A DNA stretch of 64,000 nucleotides, from contig BRXU01000001.1 in assembly GCA_030267565.1 (NCBI GenBank), forward strand, positions 2,976,001 to 3,040,000, given 5' to 3'. The position numbers and the translations under genes were made by a program. The stretch is from Pleodorina starrii. Its lineage: Eukaryota; Chlorophyta; Chlorophyceae; Chlamydomonadales; Volvocaceae. This document shows positions 1 to 34,531 of the stretch, piece by piece. The notes beneath the pieces were generated by a model that worked only from the letters and a program-made list of their open reading frames with translations, was not told the DNA's origin and searched no databases. How positions within the stretch are numbered: position 1 is the first letter of the stretch; each line of letters opens with the position of its first letter.

Positions 1-203
1 CGCAGCACAACGTTGTGGCTGGAGGGTTAGGCCCGGCGGGGGAAGGAGCCGCAGCAGGTTTCCTGCTGAATGACAGGGTGCGGCTCCGACGGAACCCTGG
101 CCCGCTAATGGGATCGCACAAGAGGCTTTCTCAGGACCCCTCGCGGCGCCTTGCTGTCGGATGCTCTCCCGGGGTGGACGTACGTCGCACTGAAGTATCG
201 TAC

Positions 204-624
204 CTTGTCCACCAAAAGCCGCGAGTTGTGGTAGCTGACGCAGCGCAGCACACGGATAACGGTTTTGATGAACCCGATGTGGAACACGGGGCGAGCAAGG
301 GCGATGTGGCCAAAGTAGCCAGGGCTGTCGTTCGCGCTGGCACCATCGGTTGTGCAGATGCCGCCACGGTCCATCGTCCCCATACGGGGGTCCGACAGAC
401 CGCCCAGTTTAGCCTTGCCCTTCTCATAGGTCTCACTGGTTACGATTTCTGCTACGGAGTAAGCTTTCTGCGAGGGCGGGGGCGGCCGTAAGCCTGCAGC
501 CCTCTTGCGCGCTAGCCCACACAGTGCCACTCACAATTTCGGCTGGATCCCAAACGCTAAACTGGATGGCCTTGACCTGCCGCACAGCAGCGCTGCTGTA
601 AGGGAACCGGTCGACGCTGGCCAT
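204..624 (-). CDS. RNA polymerase II largest-subunit (RPB1)-like protein, N-terminal exons, partial
   Basis: Two coding exons are visible: 624-535 (ATG at 624, donor GTGAGT) and 467-204 (acceptor CGCAG, donor GTACGA), both phase 0. The 118 residues align with the start of plant RPB1: an MASVDRFPYSS start, then KAIQFSVWDPAEI, SETYEKGKAKLGGLSDPR, GTMDR, PGYFGH, ARPVFHIGF and LLVDK. This is the clamp core of the Pol II largest subunit, which acts in nuclear transcription. The oddity is at the zinc ligands. The family pattern CxxC-x6-CxxH reads C-T-T-D, then S-P-G-Y, and the following CxxC reads S-Y-H-N, so all but one of the visible ligands are replaced. There is no frameshift or stop in the two exons. 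The next RPB1 exon is not recognisable in bases 1-203, so either it lies outside the window or the copy is truncated. I read it as a divergent paralogue or decaying duplicate rather than the housekeeping gene. Family assignment is firm; functionality is open. Confidence 0.8.
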
Positions 625-1543
625 GGTCGTGAATGAGTTGAAAAGTTGAGCCTAGTCTTGCCCTAGCCTGCCGACCGAAGAGGCCTGGCAGGCCCGGGGC
701 TACGCCCAGGGCCGCCTGAAGTTTAGGGTGAGCTTCGTTGCCAACCGGACAAGATCCTCTCGTGAAAGTTCGATATTCAGGCTGCTGTAACGAGTATGGG
801 AGGTTTGCTATTGGCTTGGCAAGAGCACAGATGTACCTGAAATGTGTTCCACGAAATGCAGACTTTGCTGACAACCTGAATTCTGTTGTACAGCAGGCCG
901 CCACTCGGCCACTGTTCCAAAAGCAAGGCAAGGTACAAAACAACTTCAATTAGCTGTAATGTACAAATATGCACTCCTTGAATTTATATTAACTGACGTT
1001 GGATAAGATTAGTCTTGCGGTTCTTGATAGTGGATAGGGTGTCGTCTGCTGCGCGTATGAACTGGCCCTTAATTTGATTTGGGTAGCAAGAGGTCATGAG
1101 CTAGGGCAAAGATGCCCACTTTAGGCCGCCAGGCGGCACGGCGCTCGCGGCCGCACTTCCCACCAGCGTGCCCCTTTCGTGGTCGTGCCCGGCGCGGGGT
1201 GAGTGGAATAATTCGTTTTTTATTTGCGGCTTTGTGGATATGCATGCGTGATCTGTTTTTCCGCAGTCAACCTGATATGCACGTCGCTGCCTCTGCCGGC
1301 CTGCCCCCTGCCGAACAATTGCAGAAGCTCGGGGTCTTCCCTCCGGCGCCACCTGTGCATTCTGTGGCACCAGACGTTGACGCTCCTCCTCTTCGTGATC
1401 GCCAGGTCCGTTTGCGGCGTGTCGCAAACTGTCCCTTTCTTTCGTGAAATGCACGCAACCCGGCCGCATTTCCTCTTCCTTGATGGCCGAATACTTGCAC
1501 TCTGTTAAGAGCTTACGCTGTGCTGCGCAGTGTCCTTTGGGTG
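625..1543. other. Divergent intergenic region between the RPB1-like and OPR genes
   Basis: About 0.9 kb separates the two divergent start codons, so it probably holds both promoters and 5' UTRs. An AT-richer patch lies at about 940-1000. A short intron-like pair (GTGAGT at about 1200, CCGCAG ending 1266) could belong to a 5' leader or an extra first exon of the OPR gene, but no peptide there is convincing. No TATA box can be assigned with confidence. Confidence 0.45.
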
Positions 1544-4500
1544 ATGATTATGGGACACGCTTGCCGTTTGTGGGGGCATATATGCGAAACGACCGCCGCC
1601 GCTCTTCTGTCGCGGACTATCCCCATATCGCAGGCGCAGCAGGTGCAGCTCGCCTTGAGCGGACACCCCCAGCAGCAAATCGGCCGTCCCCCGCATCTAG
1701 CCAGCGGCGGCGGCAACAATGGCGGGGTGCTGGACCGGGTGCCGTCGCTGCACGACGCCGCGGGAGCGGCGGCGGCAGGCCCTTCCCAACTCAATCAGGC
1801 GGCCGCGGTGGAGCTCATGCACCGCATCAAGGCAGCGCGCAGCTGGCAGCAGCTGCAGAGCATCGTGGACGGTAACCTTCGGTCCATGAACCACCTGCAC
1901 GTCAGCGCCGTTGTGACCCACATGGCACAGTTGCATGCCAGCAGTAGCAGTAGCTCGAGCGCTGACAACCGCACCTCGGGCGGCAAAGGCACTCGCGGCA
2001 GCAGCCCCGACGAAACGCGCGCCCGTGCGCCTTCGGACGAGCTCCTTCTGCCCCACCTAAACGGTTCCAGCGCCCTGCATGTACGCCAAAATGGAGCATC
2101 GCACTTTCGAGGCGGCGGAGGTAGTGTGGAGACCGCAGCGCTCCGCGCTTTCTCCCATGCTGCTTCCCCAGCCGCCGACGACCCGCGCCTCCATTCTGCC
2201 TACGCCGCCGGCGGGCGGCGTCAGCCATGGGAGCATCAGCCCCAAGCTCCGGCGCTGTCGCCGCAGCTGTTGCCGCCGCCGACCCACGGCGACGCGCGCA
2301 GCCAGTTACTGCAGCGGCTGGAGCATGCCGTCGCGGTGCACGTGCCGAACTTCGAGGGCCGGCAGCTGGCCAACACGCTGTGGGCGGTCGCCAAGCTCGG
2401 CCACCGGCCGTCGGAGCGCTGGCTGGAGTTAGTGCTCACGCGCGCGGAAAATCATATGTACACCTTCGAGCCGCAGCACCTCAGCAACACGTTGTACGCT
2501 CTGATGCTGCTGTCCTACATGCCGCCGCCGGCGTGGCTAGAGAGCTTCTTCGCCGCCACCAGGCGGCAGCTGCACGGCTTTGGCCCCGGCGAGCTATGCC
2601 ACCTGTGCTACGCCGCCGGCAAGCTTGGCCTGCGGCCGGGGCGGGAGCTGCTGGGCGGCGTACTGTACCATTCGCTGAAACACATGCAGGCGTACGGTGT
2701 ACGGGAGCTGGCGCTGCTGTTGTACGGCATCGTACACATGGGCGGGAGCCTGCCCGCCGACTGGCTGCGGGCGTACCGCAAGCGGGTCACGTGGCTGGTG
2801 GTGGAGTCGGGGGCGCTGCCGGTGGCGCTGCTCGAGCGCATGGGGGGGCAGGTGGAGCAGCCGGAGCTCGCGGAACTGGCACGGGCGCAGCTGGCGGAGC
2901 AGCGGAAGCAGCGACCGGAGGTGGGGCAAGGCCAGCAACAACCACAGCACGACCAACTTCGAACCAGCCGGAATCGCCACAACGTGCAGGGACAGTGGCA
3001 GAGGCACGACCAACAGCATGCAGGCCGGGGAGGGTCGCAGTGCGCCGCCGCGGAGACCCCAACGCCCTCCCGCGCACGCGGCGCGGCGGACGGTTCGGCG
3101 CCTGCGGTCGCCTACCTGCCGACCGTGCTGCTCGGCCTGGCGGAGGTTGGCTACCGGCCGCCGCCCGTGTTCGTAACCACGATTTTGGCGGCGGTGGGCA
3201 GCGGCGCGGGGCAGCTCACGAAGGAGGGCCTCACGACGGTGCTGCTCAGCCTCGCTAACATGAGGTACCGGCCGCACCCGGCGCTGTTTCGCCGCGTCTG
3301 GGACACCCTGATGGACAGGTACGGGCAGTGCGCTTGAGGGGCGTAGGCAAGGCTGCGAAAGCAAGCGGCGGCGCTGCGCTGATGCAACAGCGTAGGCGTT
3401 TGCAGCGGGGCCGTAGCCGGCGTTAGGTGAGGGAGCCCCTGCCTCCCTACGCGTCTATGTACTGGTCTTCATTTGCTGATTGCTGGTCTCGTTTCGCTGG
3501 TTGGTTGCTTTGTCAATTCGGTCTCGTGCTTGCAATGCCAACCAAAAGGGAGTTCCTGGGATGCGTGTTGATTGGTGCGTAGGCGCATTCCCGGATTACC
3601 AACCAGACGCGGCAACCCCCATCGTGCTTAGGTTATGCAATGGCGGTGACAGCCAAGCAGCGACCCGAACTAGCGCTGCGGCTGCCCGGACACGTGTAGG
3701 CGCCTGCGCTGTATAAGTCGGAGCACTGCGGTCTGAGGCACTTGGGCTGCTTCCTTTTGGGGGGCTGTGCTGCTTGTCGTAGTGGCAGCGCCGCAACGCC
3801 CTGTACACCTCCCCTGTCCCGGTCCTCCTCCCCGCTTCCCCCTGCTTCCTCCTGGCCATTTGCGGCTGTCTTTTACTCGTTTCTCTTGCTCGACTCGCGC
3901 CCGCCTCGCTGGCCTTCGCCTTGGCCCCCTGGCTGCCTGCCCGCAGCTTGGACTCTCTGGACACGCAGCAGTGTACCATCGCCGTGTGGGCCTGCGCCAC
4001 GCTGGGCTGCGAGGCGCCGCGTCGCGACGTGCACGCGATCATCATGAACGCGGCCGCGCGGCTTCCGGAGCACTCGGACAGCGAGCTCGTGCAGCTGCTG
4101 GATGCAGTGTCAGCGCTGGGGTTCGAACCGACGACCAGCTGGTTGGAGCTGCTGGAGTCGGACCTGTACAACCGCCTGCCGCGCATGCAGCCGCAGGAGG
4201 TGGCAAAGCTGCTGCTGCCGCTAGCGGGCTTGCGCCACCGGCCGCACCGGCTGTGGATGACGCGCTGGGCAGGGGCGCTGCAGGTGGGGCTGCCGGGGCT
4301 GGGCGTGATGCACCTATCGGCGGCGGCGTTTGGCGCGGCGCGGCTGGGCTTCCGGCCGCCGTCGCGGCTGTGCTCGGAGCTACTGGCGGCTACCGGGGCG
4401 GGCATGGCGGCAGCGGTGGCGGCGGCCGCGGCGCCTGCGGCAGCTGCTGTGGCTGCGACGCCAGCAGCTGCAGCTGCGCCTGCCGCCCTGCAGCAGCAGC

Positions 4501-5267
4501 AGCACGGCTTGCAGGGTCAGGGCCTGGAGCCTGAGCTTGGACAGCGGCAGCGGCGTGCCCGCCCCGCCTGGGCCCGACGGCTGGGCGACCGCACTGCTGA
4601 CGGGCATCTTCCGCAGACGCTCAGCCGGCTGCTCTGGTCGCTGGCGGTGCTGGACATCCGGCCCGAGGAGACCTGGCTGGCGGGATACATGGCCTGCCTG
4701 CGACTAGTGGCCGGGAAGCTGTCCGCCCTGGAGCGGTCGCAGGTGGTCTGGGCGCTGGCGCGCCTGCGGCATGACCCTGGGCCGGAGTGGGCGAAGGAGC
4801 TGGCGCGGTGGCGGAGGCAGCAGCAGCAACGGCGGCGACAGGGTAGTGGTACTGACGGGCAGGGCCGTGCGCAGCACGCGACCGCGGCCAGCGGGGCGAC
4901 GGCATCAGCGGGTGCGGCGCCGGAAGTCCGGCCCGGCGACGGGGGCAGCAATGGAGCCAGCAGCAGTGGCGACGTTGTCGCGCACGTGCGGGACTCATCT
5001 GGAAGCGCTGCGGCGGCAACAGGAGGCGCGTCAGGGAGTGGGCAGCGGCGAGATAGGGACGACAATGGGGTCACGGGCTTGGATGACGCACCGGCGCTGA
5101 CACACAGGAGCGGCAGCAGCAGCGGCACCAACGGCGACAGTAGCAGCGACGTGGATCTGAACACCCTGGTGCTGCAGGGCATCCGGGAGTGGGCGGTGCG
5201 ACAGCTGAGCGATCCGGCAACGGAAGCCACCCCCAAGCGGCGTCGGGCTGTTGTGCGCGGGCGGTGA
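1544..5267 (+). CDS. Octotricopeptide-repeat (OPR) protein, probably organelle-targeted
   Basis: Two exons, 1544-3318 (donor CAG/GTACGG) and 3947-5267 (acceptor CCCGCAG), join in phase 2 and give about 1,031 aa. OPR proteins are alpha-solenoid RNA-binding factors that control individual chloroplast or mitochondrial transcripts in green algae. Repeats of about 38 residues, with LxxxLWAxAxLGxxPxxxW-like cores, are visible at about residues 258-420 (for example LANTLWAVAKLG and LSNTLYALMLLSYMPPPAW), at about 525-760, and again near 850-940 (LSRLLWSLAVLDIRP, QVVWALARLRHDPGPEW). Gln/Ala/Ser-rich linkers separate the blocks and a long disordered tail ends the protein. No RAP domain is seen. The first in-frame ATG of the exon is at 1544 and the following residues are basic and hydrophobic, compatible with a transit peptide, but an upstream exon is possible. 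The target RNA cannot be read from the sequence. Confidence 0.82.
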
Positions 5268-6964
5268 CGGGTGATGGGCGCTGCATGATATCGATTCGAC
5301 TTGGGGGCGGGGGAGTAGTTTCCGCAATAGGTCAGAAAGGGCCGCGTCGGGGTCATGAAACCAGCAGGTTACTTAGCTGAGGAGAGCGCGGGCCGATGCT
5401 TCGTTTGGGGCTTGGCTACGCGAGGAAAAGCTGTTGAATGGCGCGTCCAGGGTATCCTTCTGCAGTAGTTGGTCACAGGAAGCGGGCAGGCAGAATTGCA
5501 GATTTGCAGTACATTGTCAACATTTTTGGTTTGGGCGGTTTGGGTGGTGACTTGTTGCACGGCCGGCCGCTCGCACGGAGCATTCGTAGGGCCGAAGCGC
5601 CGCGGTTAGGCGGCGTGCTTTTACCGGAGGACGGGCAGGGTGGCCGGTTCAGCTTCCTCTCGCGGGTGCGCGGCAGGCGCGGGGGACCGCTTGCCGTGAG
5701 AGCTTGAAGCCAGGCGCAGGGCTGAAGTTGCTTTGCTCCGGAGTATGGGGGCTTGGGGGCGTCGAACGCAGGCGGAGGCTCGGCGTGGTGTGCTTCACCG
5801 TCGTGATCGACCTTGGCACGGAGTGGGAGAGAAGAATCTTTGCGAGTGGGGAATCAGGGGAACCGTGGGCTAGATACGGTACCGGCGGCGCGCCTGGGAG
5901 CCAGGCCCTCCTCGGGAGGTACAAACCCCGAAGGCCAGCGGAAAAGTGGTGAGGTGCCTCTGCGCTGGCACGGGTCTCGAACCAGACGTCCATGGGCATG
6001 ATGCAATCGCGATGGGCCGATGGCCGTCCTTTTGAGGCTTGCCTGGCCCCATGCGAGGTACGGCAGATCTTGGGGGTGCGGCGTGAGGCGAAGTACCGCA
6101 AGCCCGAGCTCGTGTTGCTTGGCGGCAGGGCCTAGGTGAACTGCTCGCCTTGAAAACGTTGCGAGTTGCCTATGTTGCTTCCACCGACTTTGGCTTTGTA
6201 CGGCCATGTATGTGGCTTTGTCCTGGGGATGGACAGCTGGGCAGATGTGCGGATACCGGAGAACCCATAAGGTGCCGTACAGCTTCGTGCGCTTGCGCAC
6301 GTGTAAACAGATGCACGTGAAGATCCCGTTCGTATCTGTAGTTGTCCAGTAGCACCTGCTTCCCCGACTGTGCTCGGTAGCCACATAAGTGCCGTACCTT
6401 TCTGAAAGACCAGGATGGCGTGGCCCACCCCGAGGGGCATGTATGCATGTGCAAATCTGTGTCGCCATTGCAGAGCAGCCAAATATGCCGAACGGCCATG
6501 TGGAGGTTAGCGGCCTTAGCTACCCTGTTGAAGATTTGGACGAGAAGCAGAGCCGGGGTGGCAAAGGCACGCCTGCTAAAATCGTCCCCTTCGGTGCACA
6601 GGAATGTCTTCCCGCTCTGTTCCTCTAGGTCCTCTAGGCCTCTTCGCGGACCGTTCCTCCTGGCCGCAGCATGGGCTGTGGGGGCACATGCATCCTGACA
6701 TGCAGCAGCAAGTGTGGAAGAGGGGCTCCAGTCCGGAACGGTAGGCCCCGCGGCCTCCCTTTTGTCATCCCCGACGGCCCTTCGACGGCGCGAGCTGTCG
6801 GGAGAGGACAGCGCCAGCGGAACGGCGGAGGTGATTATGCCAGCCTGGTGACGTCCTGGTGGCGTTTTGTCAGGTTGTCCTTGCTTTCTCTTGGTAAGGC
6901 CCCGCCTTGGCACTGCCTTGGCGTCTCATATTCTTCCGGCCCCTCGTTTTGGCCCCCATTACTG

Positions 6965-7532
6965 TATGCCCCTTTTGCCGTTGACCCCCTGGCAGTTGGC
7001 CAGGGTGTAGAAGGTTGGATGGCAGCTTACCAACCGGTGTCGTTGGCGGGGGCAGTTGACGAAGACGGTAGATGTAGTTAGTCGGAGCTACTGGGCGGGA
7101 CCGTACCCCTGGGAGGAGGAAGCCTACCACTCGAGACGAAGGCGGTAGCTACGAGCATCAAGGTTCCCGAGGTGGAGCTCCGGAGCTGGAGATGGAGTCG
7201 AAGGCCAAGTTCGAAGAATGAGCGGGCAATTCCCAGGCTACCCGGTAGTCGGTACTAGCGAGGTGGCTGCTGAGGTGTGATCAGGAGGGCCAGGCTCCGG
7301 CTAGTAGCACTAACTGGCCGTGTTCCCCAGCGATAATGGGGCGAGGAGAACGACTGCGATAGTGTCGTGGATCGTCGTACAGGTGTCGTGCGGATTGGAC
7401 CACAACTGGTGGCGGCTGGTCGGCTCGCTATATAAAGCAAATGCCAGAGTCCCGGCGGCAGGCCCCCGTCCCCTTAAACCACGCCAGAGCGTGCTCGGTG
7501 TAACAATAATAATAATAATATGCCCCTTTTGC
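6965..7532 (+). mobile_element. Probable non-LTR/SINE-like retro-insertion with 14-bp target duplication
   Basis: The 14-mer TATGCCCCTTTTGC occurs at 6965-6978 and again at 7519-7532. Between them lie 540 bp that end in an (AAT)n tail (about 7504-7518) placed directly against the second copy. A flanking direct repeat plus a simple-sequence 3' tail is the signature of target-primed reverse transcription. The body has no ORF with a reverse-transcriptase motif and no convincing Pol III A/B boxes, so it could be a SINE or a 5'-truncated LINE. The family is not recognised. Confidence 0.5.
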
Positions 7533-9303
7533 GACCCAGCGACGCGTCCTCATCGTGCCGGCAGATGAGATTTCACTCGGGTCACCTCCTACACGGGTGA
7601 ATTTGCGGCACCGAGTTACCGTGCGAGGTAAGCGCAGGTGAATTAGAAAAGAAAGAAAGTATTACGCTGGACCGTAAGCCCTTGCGTGGGTTAAGGGAAC
7701 AGACTGATGCCTCATCGGCGGGTACAGCCCATTCCCGCGGTGACCGCCTTTTTGACTAAGATGGGTTGCTTCTCCCACCCACTCCGTGTCTGGGCTCCGT
7801 CTCACTCAGATCACATCTGGGTACCCGCACGCATTCTTCCCAGATGTGCCAGACACATCATTGTTTGAACATTCAACCGTGATGAGTTCTACCAGTGCAG
7901 GGGACAGGGACATGACTAAAGAGCCATGCGATCACCTGCTGTTCGTTCCCACACCAGGGCCCCCATCGGTCACCCTGCCCTCTGCGAAGGCCGGGATCGA
8001 CCTGGTGACCTCTCGGTCACCAATTCAGTGCCCTAACTCTCAGGCACTTCCTAGGGGATGCAGGTGAATTAGGAATGAGGCCTCTTTACCCACGGGGTGC
8101 TTGGTTCGGGAAGCTGAGGAAAGGGCCGAAACTCATACGAGCCCGTTCTACCCGAATGGAGGCTGGGCAAAATATCCCCTCGCTTTTCTGCGTCAATCGT
8201 CGCAGTTGCACCGACCGTCGGTGCCTGTAACGGCCAGGAACGGCTTTCGTTGAACCTCGTTGAATTCTGAGCCCTTGCGTAAGCTAGTGACGCAGCTCCA
8301 CGGCCATCAAGCAAGGCAGTCTTCAAACGCCAATGACGGCCAACGCATGCTGCCCCAGCATGCCAGACAGTGCCAAAGACAGGCTTGCAGGTTGCAACCC
8401 GTCCGAAGGCGTCAACCGTTAGAAACCGCCGAGACCGCTGCTAGGTTCACAGTAGTAACTCTGTAAGGGATGCTTTAATATTATAAAATCTCCGCAGAAT
8501 TCCCAAACATATTCATCCTGAGGACAGTGCATTTGGGCAGCAAAAATGAACGATAAAGGAAAAGTGCATGGCATTTTCGCCCCGGCCCATTTTTCGACGG
8601 GAGGGCGACGGATCATGGATATAAAGCGCGGCCGTGGAAGAAATAATCCTGGTAAAAAATGTACCAAACGAAAATACGTTTCTCTCACAGCACAACCCAG
8701 TTCCGGCCGTGCAATGTAATACATTCTGAGTTCCAAGATTTCAGCTGGATACGCAGTACGTAGTGCTTCCTAGTGCCCACCCCATGGTGCAAAAATCTGA
8801 AACGCATGACCAGAAATTTATTTTTTTGTCTGCGTCTTCGCCTAAATCGCCCTGCTTTCGCCAGACGGGCGCACCAGAAGTACAATGAAGACTGTGAAGT
8901 CGCAGGAGTGGCCCACTTCAAAGCGTGAGCCAGGCGTTATAGGGCAAAGCAAACACCTTAGCAGCTGAATGCTTGACCCTGTAGCCAAGCAGCGCACGGT
9001 TGGAAGTCTTCGTCAGACTCTGGTGCCCATTATGCATAAACCACACAGGAGCCCTTCTACTTGCATCGCAAGCATTATCGTGCACCGGCTGCATTATCCG
9101 ACTGATTCGTGTGCCAGATAACGAACTAGTAGTAAACGACGTTTGCGGTACGGCCGCGAAAGCGTGGAGAGGCTCTAGCTAAACCACGAAGAGCATACAG
9201 AGACACATATTAGCAACTCTATGACAGCATAATACTAGGCCAGGGTTGTCCCTACCGTCAATTTGTCTGCCCACAAAACTCCGAAAGCGGTCCCCAGTGC
9301 CTG

Positions 9304-9337
9304 CATTTCCTCTAGCTGGCCATTTCCTCTAGCTGGC
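9304..9337. repeat. 17-bp perfect tandem duplication
   Basis: The unit CATTTCCTCTAGCTGGC is present twice in tandem without a mismatch, in intergenic DNA. Confidence 0.9.
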
Positions 9338-10880
9338 CATGAAAAGCAATGAGTCATGCCGATACAATATTGTTACATAACTCAAGTGGGGGATTTTGAG
9401 TTGGGAAGCGGTTGGCGGCAGCGTTCAGGGAGCGCACCCAGCTTCTTATTGATCTGCGCAAAGGCTTTTCAACGTCACATACAGATGACGGCTGAACATT
9501 GAAGTCGCCGGCCAAGCGAAAGGGCACGGTCGCCTGGACACATCACAAGCAAGTTTGGCACAAGCAGCGCGATGAGCGGCGCGAGTGTATCATCCTTTGG
9601 AAGCGCACATGCTTCTGGTGTTGAGGGATTACGGTAAGATCAACGCTCGTGCCGTTTCTTGTCAGGGGTCAGGTGGCCATGTGCAAGGGACCAAGGGTGT
9701 GCGTCTATGGAAGCCAAGGCTGGGCGGCCTGTGTATATATGCCGCCGTAGACGCATTCGCTGTACATATAAAAAATTATGCAGTTATTTTTGTAGCTATG
9801 CTGACGCGATAAACTCTTTCACGCTTGTCTTTTCGGTCTAATGTAGGCCACCAGCAGCTGGCGAGGACGATCACCCACTTGACGAGCCGCATACCATTCA
9901 GCTTGGAATATTTGGGGTATGTGTCTGAGAGTACATCTAGGAACGGTTGGTTTTGTGGGAGTCTGGGCTCTTTCCCCCTAGGTCTTGTCGCTTACCCTTT
10001 ACCCCACGAAAGCGATCGACTCCCGCGGAGCCGGGCAGATGAATGACGCAGTCAGGAAGCTAGCCATTCGCGCATTCGCGTGCAATATCCGCGCGGGAAC
10101 TCATATGGTATCCACCGCCGTCACCACGGCGAACAGTCTCCGTTGAGCAGGCTTTATCGCCAGCGCCGCTTCGTTCTCAATTTTACCGTATTCAGAAAGG
10201 ATATGTACTGCAGAGCTGCAGCTCCTGGCAGTCGAGCTCTCGAGGCAGCACGGTATTCGTACTGCCCACGGCTTCAAAAATTCCTCCCTGTCGCACCCCG
10301 ACCCTTGCTTGTCGGCCCCGCCGGAAAATCCACCCTACGCGAATACGTATCCTTACATGGCGAAGCGCCGAATGCGGCGTCCCTGCCGGCGGTGTTATCA
10401 TTTTGACGGAGTTTGCCCTTTTCCAATTAATCGCCGACATTCTGACCGCACCACGGGGCCCAGGAGTGCTGCATTCCCGCAAACATTCACGGCCCTTCGA
10501 TGCGTGGATGGCACGTATATATGAGCGTCGGTGCAGCCGTGTCCGATAACGAGGAGGCGAAGGGCGGGTACTGTTTGTCGCGGTGCGGCACTCCGATCCT
10601 GCACGCTTGGCCGTTGCGACATGAGATGAGAGAATCGAAAATGAGACGGATGGGATGGGACGCCGCTGACATCCTCGCTCATGGAGTTTACAGCATCCTG
10701 GTTGCAACTTGTAGTAGCCGTGCCACCAACGATCGTGTATGAGGCGTGGTCTCGCTGCCCATGCGCCTTGCAACCCACATTGCGGGGTGACGCTCAGACC
10801 CGGTTCTGACTCTATGCCCAGTTGCCCACAGGAGCACTGCTATCCCTCGCACCCGGGCGCTGCGGCCCTGCCACCTGCAG

Positions 10881-34531
<23,651 letters not shown>

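Larger units (their letters stand above)
5268..10625. other. Gene-poor intergenic region
   Basis: No ORF here shows a recognisable domain or a credible splice structure. The contents I can name are a probable retro-insertion at 6965-7532, a 17-bp tandem duplication at 9304-9337, and a markedly AT-richer stretch at about 8460-9000. Minus-strand open frames at about 5850-6910 (up to 247 codons) overlap each other in different frames, lack known motifs, and are treated as non-coding or decayed repeat DNA. The 3' UTR of the OPR gene and the promoter of the TmcB-like gene must lie at the two ends. Confidence 0.5.

Noticed and set aside
5960..5995. B-box-like GGTTCGAGACC on the minus strand suggesting a tRNA gene
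   Set aside because: No cloverleaf could be drawn: the T-stem does not pair and there is no A box at the right distance. No tRNA or rRNA gene is supported in the window.
5854..6913. Overlapping minus-strand ORFs of 116-247 codons
   Set aside because: Three frames are open over the same DNA with no domain, splice logic or start context. Treated as non-coding.
7634..8072. 13-bp direct repeat GCAGGTGAATTAG at 7634 and 8060
   Set aside because: Short enough to occur by chance in several kilobases; no tail or boundary supports an insertion.
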